Assembly: GCA_040222185.1 (NCBI GenBank)
Contig: JAVKDP010000054.1
Coordinates: forward strand, 1-64,000
DNA length: 64,000 nt
Reading direction: 5' to 3'
Origin: JAVKDP01 sp040222185
Lineage (GTDB): Bacteria; Bacteroidota; Rhodothermia; Balneolales; Balneolaceae
The position numbers and the translations under genes were made by a program. Position 1 is the first letter of the stretch; every line of letters begins with the position of its first letter. The notes under the pieces were generated by a model. It had not been told where the DNA came from and searched no databases. It saw only the letters and a list, made by a program, of their open reading frames with translations. This document shows positions 8,849 to 18,083 of this stretch, piece by piece.

Positions 8849-10660
8849 ATGAAGAAGATAGGTACATACATTTTTTTAGTTCTGGTTCTGAGTGTTAGCT
8901 CAAATGCTCAAAGTATCGTGGAGTTTAGATTAACAGGTTTATCAGATTCCGCTATAGAAGAAGTAGGGATTCGTGGTAATTCAGCTCCCTTAAGCTGGGA
9001 GAGAACAATAGTATTAAATAAAGATGGGGATGAATTTGTAGGAACCATAGAGTTCACAAATATCAGAGGTGAAATAGAGTTTAAATTTGTGCATTCAACC
9101 ACTTCAGGAGATTTGATTTGGGAAAGTACAGAAAACAGGGTATTAGTATTATCACCGGGTGAAACTATTGCTTCAGAAAGCACCTGGGATATAGAACAAC
9201 TAATAGATATTGAATCACTGCCTTTGCTAAGTACAGAGCAATTGATGGCGGATTATTTTCTGATTGAAGAAGCTATTCTTAAAGTGCACCCAGGTACATA
9301 CAGGTACAATGACCAGGTTTCTATAGATAAGGGGCTTAACGAACTCAGGACTGCATTTCAGAATCCTCTTACTTATGGAGAAGCCTATCTCGCTATGTCT
9401 AAACTTACAGCTCTCCTAAAGTGCGACCATACCAAAGTTGGTTTTAACAACCAGAATAAAACTATTAATTCTGTAATTCATCGTCAGGCAGATAAACTCC
9501 CTTTTACATTTAAATGGGTTGGAGGCAAAATGATTGTCATAAACTCTGTTGTGGATGATAGCGAAGGTGTTTTGGAAAGAGGCTCCGAAGTTTTGCAAAT
9601 AAATGGGATAGACGTTTCTCAAATACAAAAAAACATACTGCCCTATATAGCGGCCGATGGATCAACGTATAAAAACAGAATTCGTAAAATGGAAGTAAAT
9701 GGCTATGATTTTAGATACAATGCTTTTGATGTCTTTTTTCCATTACTGGTTCCTCTTCAAGGTCAGAAAATAGATCTTTCATTCCGAAAACACGGATTAG
9801 AAACAACTGAGCTTATTGAAGTCTCATTAATAACAAGAGAAAAACGAGCAGAAAAGCTTGCTATGAAATATCCTGAGTTTCCGGAAAACAGGGATGAAAT
9901 GTGGAGCTTTGAAATCCTGGAAGGAGATATTGGATTACTTACAATAAACTCTTTCGGGTTAATGGGCTGGAAAGCGATGACTATTGATTACAAAGCTTAT
10001 TTAGAAGGCGTATTCGAGGAATTATCAGGCAAGAAGATTGAGAACCTTATTATTGATATCAGGGAGAACAATGGTGGAAATGATGAAATGTCGGTAGAGC
10101 TATTTTCATACCTGGATATTAAAAAGCCAATTGCAAATAAGGTATATAGAGAAGGAAGAACGAGGTACTTGCAGTTTCCGGAGACGCTTAAACCCTATGT
10201 TCAAACCTGGGGCGATAATCCATGGTTCTTTGAACTAGAGACGGATGAAGTAAGTTCAGACTCTACATATTATATTTTTAGGCAATCTCAGGATTCGGAT
10301 AGCTTTAAAAAGAAAAAGAAGTATGTTTTTAAAGGAAATGTATACATGCTTACAAGTTCCGCGAATACCTCGTTGGCCTTTTATACAGCACAAAACTTTA
10401 AGCGTCAAAAACTGGGCTTGCTGATTGGCCAGGAAACCGGTGGTAATGTAAGGGGAATAAATGGGGGACAGATTCTCTTTCTCAGGTTACCGAATTCAGG
10501 AATCGAAATCGATATGCCTGTAATGGGTGGGTTTGCTTACGGCGATCAACCCGATAATGGAGTGGTGCCGGATGTCGAAGTTAAGCCCAGCTTAGAAGAT
10601 ATTGTTAATAGAATTGATGTTGAGTTGAATACAGCGTTAAGACTAATCAGGGAGAAGTAA
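8849..10660 (+). CDS. Exported S41-family serine peptidase with a CBM20-like N-terminal domain
   Basis: The product is about 603 residues from the ATG at 8849. That start is preferred over the in-frame TTG at 8816 because MKKIGTYIFLVLVLSVSSNA-QS is then a clean signal peptide. Residues ~22-110 form a beta-rich domain with VGIRGNSAPLSWER and a later FKFVHS, which resembles starch-binding (CBM20/AMPK-GBD) folds. The rest is a tail-specific-protease-like S41 domain, with a central PDZ-like stretch and a catalytic region containing IIDIRENNGGNDEMS, LTSSANTSLAF (Ser508 is the likely nucleophile) and GQETGGN. S41 peptidases of this layout are periplasmic or surface enzymes. The substrate is unknown. 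Confidence 0.82.
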   Translation: MKKIGTYIFLVLVLSVSSNAQSIVEFRLTGLSDSAIEEVGIRGNSAPLSWERTIVLNKDGDEFVGTIEFTNIRGEIEFKFVHSTTSGDLIWESTENRVLVLSPGETIASESTWDIEQLIDIESLPLLSTEQLMADYFLIEEAILKVHPGTYRYNDQVSIDKGLNELRTAFQNPLTYGEAYLAMSKLTALLKCDHTKVGFNNQNKTINSVIHRQADKLPFTFKWVGGKMIVINSVVDDSEGVLERGSEVLQINGIDVSQIQKNILPYIAADGSTYKNRIRKMEVNGYDFRYNAFDVFFPLLVPLQGQKIDLSFRKHGLETTELIEVSLITREKRAEKLAMKYPEFPENRDEMWSFEILEGDIGLLTINSFGLMGWKAMTIDYKAYLEGVFEELSGKKIENLIIDIRENNGGNDEMSVELFSYLDIKKPIANKVYREGRTRYLQFPETLKPYVQTWGDNPWFFELETDEVSSDSTYYIFRQSQDSDSFKKKKKYVFKGNVYMLTSSANTSLAFYTAQNFKRQKLGLLIGQETGGNVRGINGGQILFLRLPNSGIEIDMPVMGGFAYGDQPDNGVVPDVEVKPSLEDIVNRIDVELNTALRLIREK

Positions 10661-10663
10661 GAC

Positions 10664-11431
10664 TTATTTAGACCTGCTGATTACCATTACTCCACAAATA
10701 ATGATAATCGCTCCTGCATATTGGATAAGTGTTAACGACTCTCCAAGAAAAATCATTGAAAGAGAAATGGTAGAAACCGGTCCTAAACTCCCTACGATAG
10801 AAACATTCGGGGCACCAATCCTTTTGATAGCCTCATTTATTAAAAAAGATGGAACTACAGTTGCTATAATTGCCATTAGAAAGCTCAACAGGTACACTTC
10901 AAGTGTGTAATTGAATAAGTCGGGCTCGATGGTAATGAGATAATGTATAATTACCATAAAGCAAGAAACGATCATTGAGTAGGTAGTAAGCCTGACCGTT
11001 CCAACTTTTGCGATTATCGAGTTACTTCCAACCAGGTAAATGGCATAGGCAAGGGCGCTTAATGCTATGAATGTAGAGCCCCAGAAAAGGTCAGAGCTTG
11101 TTCCTTCTGTTATACCTCCCTTATCGAGAAAAATAACTGCTATTCCTATATAAGTGATTAAGATAGACACATATTGAGCTACAGTAATTTTCTTTTTGAG
11201 GAATATCGCACTTAATACCAGTACCATGGTTGGGTATGAGAACAGAATTAAGCGCTCCAGGCTTGCACTGATGAGTGTAAGGCCTTTAAAATCGAAATAG
11301 CTGGCAACGTAATAACCTGTAAAGCCAAGTGAGAAAATTGCAGCCAGGTGCTTTTTAGAAAGTGGCTTCTCTTTCCACTCGCTTCTGCGAAATCCAAAAA
11401 TTACCAGGTAAAATGGTAAAGCGAATAACAT
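10664..11431 (-). CDS. EamA-family (drug/metabolite) transporter, N-terminus unresolved
   Basis: The 255 residues from the first ATG contain nine hydrophobic helices and the duplicated EamA organisation, ending GAIIIICGVMVISRSK. Family members usually have ten helices and ~290 residues. The reading frame stays open upstream, and bases 11432-11560 encode a convincing first helix (KKKKFVAISIAALGVILFST, then AVIIKLAYQYDIDAVSLLLLR). That stretch contains no in-frame ATG, GTG or TTG. The true protein may start at a rare codon (ATC at 11560 would give MKKKKF), or the gene may be 5'-decayed. A terminator ends only 17 bases before that point. The substrate is unknown. Confidence 0.78.
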   Translation of the reverse strand: MLFALPFYLVIFGFRRSEWKEKPLSKKHLAAIFSLGFTGYYVASYFDFKGLTLISASLERLILFSYPTMVLVLSAIFLKKKITVAQYVSILITYIGIAVIFLDKGGITEGTSSDLFWGSTFIALSALAYAIYLVGSNSIIAKVGTVRLTTYSMIVSCFMVIIHYLITIEPDLFNYTLEVYLLSFLMAIIATVVPSFLINEAIKRIGAPNVSIVGSLGPVSTISLSMIFLGESLTLIQYAGAIIIICGVMVISRSK

Positions 11432-11577
11432 TCTCAGAAGTAGTAAAGAGACTGCATCAATATCGTACTGATATGCCAGTTTGATAATGACTGCTTTTGT
11501 AGAGAAAAGGATTACCCCCAGAGCTGCAATCGATATTGCTACGAACTTCTTTTTTTTGATAGCTAAATAACTTAATG

Positions 11578-11610
11578 AAAAAAAAGCCTTCTCTTGAAAG
11601 AAGGCTTTTT
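11578..11610 (-). terminator. Strong terminator after the propeller-amidohydrolase gene
   Basis: On the minus strand AAAAAGCCTTCT pairs with AGAAGGCTTTTT (12 bp, positions 11581-11592 with 11599-11610) around a 6-base loop, and the T-run continues to 11578. It lies 36 bases after the amidohydrolase stop and directly in front of the EamA coding frame. Confidence 0.88.
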
Positions 11611-11646
11611 AAAATACAGTATTAAAATTTAACTAAACCAAATTAC

Positions 11647-14600
11647 TTAGTGGTTAGCAAAGCAGGTGCATTGAAGTCCGGCAGCTTCAAGTGTTACAGA
11701 ATGCCAATCGAAGTTGTTGTTGAACCCTTCACGTTCCCACCAAAAAGGTAGTCGCTCTGAGCTTTGGTTTCCAACTTCGTTCATGGTTGCTGCATCGAAG
11801 AGTCTGCCATTTACCATAGTATACATTACTGAATTTGTGTTTCTGATATCCTGTAGTGGGTTTTCTTCCAACACAATTAAATCAGCAAGCTTGCCAACTT
11901 CTAAGGATCCAATGTCATCATCTAACCCTAAATAATGAGCGCCGTTTAATGTAGCTGATCTAAGTGCTTCCATGTTTGTCATTCCTCCCTGGCTTAACAT
12001 CCAAAGCTCCCAGTGAGCACCAAGGCCCTGTAATTGGCCATGAGCCCCAAGATTAACTTTTACGCCTACATCGTTCAGTAATTTGGAAGATTGAGCAGTA
12101 AAAATATGCCCATTCTCGTATTCTTCATCAGGTGCCATGGTTCTGTGTCTTGACCTCGGATCAATTACGCTTCGCGGAGTGAAGGTAAGCAGTTTTTCAT
12201 TCTCCCAGACATTTGACTTCTGGTAGAAATAGTACTCCCCGCTTAAACTTCCATAGTTAACAATATGGGTTGGAGTGTATCCGGTTTTGCTGGCACTCCA
12301 AAGCTCCTGAACATCTTTGTAAAGAGGAACAACAGGAACATTGTGCTCAATTCCTGTATGTCCATCAAGAATCATACTCATATTATGGAAAAAGAATGAA
12401 CCCCCTTCCGGAACAACAGCCATTTCAAGAGCTTTAGCAGCTTTTATAACTTGTTGACGTTGCTCTCTACGTGGCTGGTTATAGCTTTTAACTGAGAATG
12501 CTCCAAAGGCTTTTGTACGTTTTAATGCGAATAATGCATCTTCATAGCTGTTTATTTCAGCTTTAAACGCACCATCTGCTCCATAAAGAATAACCCCGGT
12601 TGAATACACTCTTGGGCCAATCATATTGCCTGCTTTAATAGCTTCTGAATGTGAGAAAACCATTTCAGTATTTGAAGATGGATCATGAGCTGTTGTTACT
12701 CCATAAGCAAGATTCGCAAAATACTCCCATTGTTGCTGTGGGCTGATACCTAATCTGAAGTTTCCTAAGTGAGCATGTACATCTACGATACCAGGCATAA
12801 TGGTTTTACCTGTAGCATCAACCACTTTAGCTCCACTCGGAACAGGAACATCACTACCGATAGCTGTAATTCTATTTCCCTCAACTACAACGGTTCCGTT
12901 TTCAATAACCTGGTCGCCATTCATAGTGATGATTCTGGCATTCGTAAAGGCGATAGTACCTTCTGGTACATGGGTGTCTAGTTCAAGGCCCAGGCCAAGC
13001 CCGGTTTTAGGAGGCTCAGGCAAGCTATCAGGAGCCCCTTCAACAAAAGTAAAACTGTTTTTTAGATCAATTGAGAAATATTCCTCACCAAGAGTCCAAT
13101 GAAGTTTATCACTGTCTTTAGACCAATGCATATGATACCCGCCTTCAGAAGCAACCTTTTTAACCGGAATAGATTTTGTTGAAGGAGAAAGGGATACTTC
13201 CTTACCAGCCATTGGCATCGGTGCGATGTACACTTTATAAAGGTTTGAAAACGCAATCCACTTATTATCAGGGCTTGGTACAAATTCATGTCCGTATTTG
13301 GAAGTGAAATGCGTACGTTCATCTTCGCCGTTCAGGTTTACACTTCTATAGGATTTGTTAATAGCACCAAATATGTATCCTCCGGTTTGATAAAACACCC
13401 GGTCTCCAGTAGTATTAAATCGTGGGAAGTTTCCGCTACTGATAATTTTTTTGGAGTTCTTTCCATCAGCTGAAATAGTATAAATACCCGGTTCCTGTGT
13501 ATAGGCAAAACCTTGTTGGCCATTTCCACTTTCTCTTCGATAAACAATAGAATTTCCGTCAGGTGAAAACGATGGTTCCCTGTAGATGCCTTTTTCAGAA
13601 GTGAGTTTTTTTATCGAGACAGATCTTTTAGTAAGATCTATGATATTAAGAGCACCCATTTCAGTATCGCTCCAGCTTACGTAGGCTAGTTTCTTTCCAT
13701 CAGGTGAAAAGGCCGGCTCAAATTCAAAATCTGATTCCTTCGTTATTCGTGTTGGTGCTCCATCAGGAAGGTTTTTCTTCCAAAGGTAACCTACAGCACT
13801 AAATACGACAGTTTTCCCATCTGGTGAAGTCACAGCGTTTCGAATTGCTCTCACTGTGAAATCATCAGGAGCTACATCCTGCTTATACCGAACAGCCTCC
13901 ACAATATCATGAGAAGATTGAGCCTGGAATGGGATAATTGATGATTCGCCTGTAGAAGCATCAATGTTATTAATCTTCCCATTAGCCCAAATTATGATTG
14001 ATTTGCTATCCGGAGTCCAGTTAAAGTTGGTGTACACCCCAAAGATAGCCCAGGCTTCCTGTTGATCTTTACTTAGGTTCTCATACAAAGGCCATTCCAA
14101 TCCAGAAGATAAATCTCTTAAATAGAGCACCGTTTTAGTTCTTACTCTTCTAACGAAAGCCAGTGTTTTTCCATCGGGAGATATTTGTGGACGAGCAGCT
14201 CCTCCATTTCCACCAGTTACAGTTTCAATAGTACCTTTTTCTCTGTCATATCTTCGGATCACATATATTTGGCTGTTTGGATCCTTATTATATTGAAAGA
14301 ATCCACCTGGATAAGCGTCTTCGCTATAATAAACATAACGTCCATCCGGTGATACAGATGGTTCTCCAATATCTTGCTGAGCATTTTTCTTCTCAACTAA
14401 TTGTATCCCTGACCCACCTGTTTTATGGAACATCCAGATTTCACCAGCTCCAAGAGAACGCGTAGATGAAAAATGTTTTTTCCCGATAATATAATCTCCA
14501 TCAGGTGTCCAAACAGGGTTGTTTATTAACCTGAAATTCTCCTTTGTAATCTGGCTTGCATTCGACCCATCAGCATTCATAATCCAGATATTATCGCCAC

Positions 14601-14916
14601 CCCCAGCATCACTTGTAAATGAAATTTGGCTACCATCAGGGCTAAACCTGGGCTGTACTTCAAAAGCATGTCCTCCTCTTAGCAAAGTAGCTTCTCCACC
14701 TGTAGCAGGAATGCTAAAGATGTCTCCTAATAAGTCAAAAACAATAGTTTTCCCATCTGGACTCACATCAAGGTTCATCCAGGTACCTTCTGTGGTAACA
14801 AAGGAAATCGGTTTTGATTCACCAAGATCGGGTTCTGAAACCGACCATTTGTCCTGGGCAAACGTGGTATTTAAAAGAAGCAGGTTCAAGCTGATAAAGA
14901 GTAGAAATTTCATCAA
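11647..14916 (-). CDS. Exported TolB-type propeller fused to an amidohydrolase
   Basis: A 1089-residue protein. Signal peptide 1-20 (MMKFLLFISLNLLLLNTTFA-Q). Residues ~30-640 consist of PD40/TolB-like blades repeating FSPDGxxI-x-F, for example SPDGSQISFTSDAGG and FSPDGKKLAYVSW. From ~660 an amidohydrolase domain begins: GKTIMPGIVDVHAHLGN carries the metal-binding H714-x-H716, and further histidines sit in GHTGIEHNV and NLGAHGQ. The C-terminal GSLEVGKLADLIVLEENPL is the family's closing motif. Such fusions are known in Bacteroidota and Acidobacteriota and are thought to hydrolyse cyclic amide or peptide bonds outside the cytoplasm. The propeller may bind substrate. It is divergent from the following sensor kinase. 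Confidence 0.87.
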   Translation of the reverse strand: MMKFLLFISLNLLLLNTTFAQDKWSVSEPDLGESKPISFVTTEGTWMNLDVSPDGKTIVFDLLGDIFSIPATGGEATLLRGGHAFEVQPRFSPDGSQISFTSDAGGGDNIWIMNADGSNASQITKENFRLINNPVWTPDGDYIIGKKHFSSTRSLGAGEIWMFHKTGGSGIQLVEKKNAQQDIGEPSVSPDGRYVYYSEDAYPGGFFQYNKDPNSQIYVIRRYDREKGTIETVTGGNGGAARPQISPDGKTLAFVRRVRTKTVLYLRDLSSGLEWPLYENLSKDQQEAWAIFGVYTNFNWTPDSKSIIIWANGKINNIDASTGESSIIPFQAQSSHDIVEAVRYKQDVAPDDFTVRAIRNAVTSPDGKTVVFSAVGYLWKKNLPDGAPTRITKESDFEFEPAFSPDGKKLAYVSWSDTEMGALNIIDLTKRSVSIKKLTSEKGIYREPSFSPDGNSIVYRRESGNGQQGFAYTQEPGIYTISADGKNSKKIISSGNFPRFNTTGDRVFYQTGGYIFGAINKSYRSVNLNGEDERTHFTSKYGHEFVPSPDNKWIAFSNLYKVYIAPMPMAGKEVSLSPSTKSIPVKKVASEGGYHMHWSKDSDKLHWTLGEEYFSIDLKNSFTFVEGAPDSLPEPPKTGLGLGLELDTHVPEGTIAFTNARIITMNGDQVIENGTVVVEGNRITAIGSDVPVPSGAKVVDATGKTIMPGIVDVHAHLGNFRLGISPQQQWEYFANLAYGVTTAHDPSSNTEMVFSHSEAIKAGNMIGPRVYSTGVILYGADGAFKAEINSYEDALFALKRTKAFGAFSVKSYNQPRREQRQQVIKAAKALEMAVVPEGGSFFFHNMSMILDGHTGIEHNVPVVPLYKDVQELWSASKTGYTPTHIVNYGSLSGEYYFYQKSNVWENEKLLTFTPRSVIDPRSRHRTMAPDEEYENGHIFTAQSSKLLNDVGVKVNLGAHGQLQGLGAHWELWMLSQGGMTNMEALRSATLNGAHYLGLDDDIGSLEVGKLADLIVLEENPLQDIRNTNSVMYTMVNGRLFDAATMNEVGNQSSERLPFWWEREGFNNNFDWHSVTLEAAGLQCTCFANH

Positions 14917-15071
14917 AAGAGATTAGTTAGTATGAACTGCAATAATACTATTTGAGTGGAATTTTAGATAGTATTTCACGTTTTTTTCAATTATAATACT
15001 AATTGGGTATAATGATTTAGATTTGCTTTGAGGTAGGGGAAGGAAGAAGGAAAAAAACAGAAAGGCTTGAT

Positions 15072-18000
15072 TTGCTTAAGAAAAAGCTAGCGTTATTACT
15101 GGTAGTACTGATAATTGGATGTGTGGAGGCCATAGCGCAGAAGTATAACATTAAAACATACTCTGTAAATGATGGTTTACCATCAAGCCAGGTGTACGAT
15201 GTTCATGTTGATGATCGTGGATATGTATGGTTTGCAACCGCTTATGGCCTGGTAAAATTTGATGGGTACAACTTCGAGACATATAATAAATCTCATGGGC
15301 TTCGAGACGAGTTGTTATATGATTTGTTTGAGGATTCGAATAGCAATCTATGGGTTTCTTCAGAAACAGGAGGAGTTGGGTTATTTGAGTCAGGAAAGTT
15401 TAGCTATTTACCAGAGTTAAGCCGTCTAGATACACTCACTGTTCAGTTTATAACGGAATCAGATCAAAAAGAAATTTGGTTTGCAACTTATGAGCAAGGA
15501 ATCATTATCTGGAACAGAGAAAATGATTCATTTAGAGAGTTAACGACAGAAGATGGTTTATTAAGTAACTCTATCTGGGATATTTACTTTGACGAACTTG
15601 GTTTTACATGGATTGCCAGCGACTATGGTGTAAATATCTATGAAGAAAGCCGGGGTGTTTTTAAAACACTATCTACTGAAATAGGATCTCCGGAATATAC
15701 ATACCAGGTTTTTGAAGCTCAGGATGGCACTAAGTGGATACCTACGGATAAAGGTTTCGCTATAATAGAATCTGATTTCTCAGTAGAACTTGTAACCCGG
15801 CTTCAAGGGCATTCTCTAGACTTTGTGTTTAGCATTTCACAAGACAATGACGGAGCAATGTGGATTGGGACGGAGAGCAAAGGTTTGTTCTGTTACAACC
15901 CGGTCACTAAAGAATCAGTCCATATCACTAAGAAAAATGGGTTAAGCAGTAATTATATTTACCGGCTGGTTAAAGATAAAGAAGGGACAATCTGGATAGC
16001 TACAGATGGCGATGGGGTTAGTATTTTTAAGGACAAGAACTTTAAGTTCCACGATATTAGTACTGAATATGGTTTTAACTCGGTATATGGTGCTATGAAG
16101 GCCAGAGATGGGACACTTTGGTTTGGGACAGATAATGCGATTGTTAGATATAGAAACGGTAGCTACAGGAGCTTTACACTACCTGAAAGTACTTATTTCG
16201 AAGAAGAAATCTGGGATATCTCTGAGTTACCCAACGGTAATCTGCTTCTCCTGACATATAGCAATCTTTTACTCGAATTTGATGGGAATAATTTTAGAAG
16301 GTATAGATTCAGAGATGAATTTCCGAGTAACTACATCAATGATATCTTGATTGACGGGAATACGATTTGGATTGGTGCTGAAGATGCTTTGATTAAATAT
16401 CAAAATGGTTCTTTTAACAAGATTATTCCTACTCAAGATTACTGGGGTTCTTATATAAATACTTTATATAAGGATAGTGATGGTTCACTTTGGCTAGGTA
16501 CTGAAAACGGAGCAGCTAACTTTGATGGTGAGAACTTTCAATATTTTGATGAAGAAGATGGAATATCTGGATCTAGCGTGTACGAATTTGCTGAAGACCG
16601 CTCGGGGAATATCTGGATCGGAACAACTGAAGGTTTTTCAGTTTTAAGACTAGCTATTGATAATACTGCTATAACGAAAGTAGAAAACTTTCAGGCGGAT
16701 GAAGCTTTTCTGAATGAAACTATTTTTCTACAATTTGATGAACATGGTGGCTTGTGGCAAGGTACAAATGGAGGTATTAATTATTTTAATGTTGAAACCT
16801 GGATGACAACAGGAATAATGAATAGAGTTCATTTTCCATTACAAGAATATGGAAAAGGGGTGGAAATGAATGGTCATGCAAGTTTATTAGATAACAATGG
16901 GACTTTATGGTTCGGAAGTGCAAGGAAAGGGCTTATCTCTTTCGATTATCCAAAGGGTGTCAAAGAGTTGGAAAACGATCCGGCACCTTCTACTTTTATA
17001 AGATCTATTGAGTCGAATGGAGAAGTACTATTTGATCAGTCGGTTAAAGAGCTAGATGAATCACGACAGCTATCTTTAGATTTTGATGAGAATAATATTG
17101 AATTCAGATTTGGGGCTGTAAACTATAAAGATCCACATCGGGTTTTTTATAAATATAAACTTCAGGGATTTGATGATGAGTGGCATTCAGGTTTTGGAAT
17201 AAATGAAGCTACATATACCAGTCTACCAGCTGGGGAATATGAGTTCCAGGTATTTTCGAAGTCGGTTAAATCGGATTGGGGTACTGTTCCTGCAACCTTT
17301 GGTATTTCAATAGAAAAGCCATTTTGGTTATCCACTATATTTTTTGTGTTTATTATCTCCTTAATCGTTGCAGCCATTGTCTTATATATTAATATTCGTT
17401 TGAATGCAATGGAGAGAAAGGATCTGAAAGAACTGGTAGATGAACAGACGAAAGACATCCAGGAAGCCCTTGATGAGAAAGAAGTATTAATAAAAGAGAT
17501 TCATCACCGGGTAAAGAATAATCTTGCCGTTGTTTCGGGTTTACTTGAGCTACAAAGTTGGAAAATGCCGGATGGTCTGGCAAAAAAAGCACTCCAGGAA
17601 AGTAAAATGCGAGTTCTTACGATGTCGAAAGTACATGAGAACTTGTATCAGAATAAAGATTTAGCCAAAGTAAATGTGAAGCGCTTCTTTGGAGATTTGC
17701 TGAAGAGCGTATCAGTTACTATGAAGCAAACCAATCATAACATCGAGGTTGTACAGCATGTTGAGGATATCGTAATTGATGTGAATCTAGGTGTTCCACT
17801 TGGCCTTATTACAAATGAGTTAATCAGCAATTGCTATAAACACGCTTTTAATAAAACAAAGAAAGGGGTAATTACAGTTACTTTTGAAGAGGAAGAGGAT
17901 TCATATAAACTCACAATACATGACAATGGAATAGGAAACTCTGTAGACTTACTAGAGGAAAAAAATGACTCTCTTGGTATGTCTCTTGTAAAATCTTTAG

Positions 18001-18083
18001 TAGCTCAAATTAAAGCCGAGATTACATACTCGGGAGAAGATGGAAGTGAATATGTTCTTGTTACACCAAAAGAAGTATTTTAA
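15072..18083 (+). CDS. Two-component regulator propeller sensor histidine kinase
   Basis: The 1003-residue kinase starts at TTG 15072, directly before a hydrophobic export signal (LALLLVVLIIGCVEAIAQ; the IIGC could also be a lipobox). Residues ~25-560 hold a dozen or more reg_prop blades with repeated W-(F/I)-(A/G)-T motifs (YVWFATAYGLVKFDG, AMWIGTESKGLF). A Y_Y_Y domain (~665-745, ending LPAGEYEFQVFSK) precedes one membrane helix (~755-780). The HisKA_2 domain IHHRVKNNLAVVSGLLELQ has phospho-acceptor His811/His812, and HATPase_c shows NELISNCYKHAF and HDNGIGN. There is no receiver or DNA-binding domain, so it must signal to an unlinked regulator. It overlaps the crotonase gene tail-to-tail by 4 bases. 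Confidence 0.9.
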   Translation: MLKKKLALLLVVLIIGCVEAIAQKYNIKTYSVNDGLPSSQVYDVHVDDRGYVWFATAYGLVKFDGYNFETYNKSHGLRDELLYDLFEDSNSNLWVSSETGGVGLFESGKFSYLPELSRLDTLTVQFITESDQKEIWFATYEQGIIIWNRENDSFRELTTEDGLLSNSIWDIYFDELGFTWIASDYGVNIYEESRGVFKTLSTEIGSPEYTYQVFEAQDGTKWIPTDKGFAIIESDFSVELVTRLQGHSLDFVFSISQDNDGAMWIGTESKGLFCYNPVTKESVHITKKNGLSSNYIYRLVKDKEGTIWIATDGDGVSIFKDKNFKFHDISTEYGFNSVYGAMKARDGTLWFGTDNAIVRYRNGSYRSFTLPESTYFEEEIWDISELPNGNLLLLTYSNLLLEFDGNNFRRYRFRDEFPSNYINDILIDGNTIWIGAEDALIKYQNGSFNKIIPTQDYWGSYINTLYKDSDGSLWLGTENGAANFDGENFQYFDEEDGISGSSVYEFAEDRSGNIWIGTTEGFSVLRLAIDNTAITKVENFQADEAFLNETIFLQFDEHGGLWQGTNGGINYFNVETWMTTGIMNRVHFPLQEYGKGVEMNGHASLLDNNGTLWFGSARKGLISFDYPKGVKELENDPAPSTFIRSIESNGEVLFDQSVKELDESRQLSLDFDENNIEFRFGAVNYKDPHRVFYKYKLQGFDDEWHSGFGINEATYTSLPAGEYEFQVFSKSVKSDWGTVPATFGISIEKPFWLSTIFFVFIISLIVAAIVLYINIRLNAMERKDLKELVDEQTKDIQEALDEKEVLIKEIHHRVKNNLAVVSGLLELQSWKMPDGLAKKALQESKMRVLTMSKVHENLYQNKDLAKVNVKRFFGDLLKSVSVTMKQTNHNIEVVQHVEDIVIDVNLGVPLGLITNELISNCYKHAFNKTKKGVITVTFEEEEDSYKLTIHDNGIGNSVDLLEEKNDSLGMSLVKSLVAQIKAEITYSGEDGSEYVLVTPKEVF

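Noticed and set aside
14519..14926. A 135-residue open frame opposite the start of the propeller-amidohydrolase
   Set aside because: Overlaps the signal peptide and first blades of a convincing gene on the other strand; no independent support.
14990..15035. TATAAT-like boxes and TAGATTTG upstream of the propeller kinase
   Set aside because: Several overlapping candidates exist in this very AT-rich stretch and none has a matching upstream element, so no single promoter can be supported.
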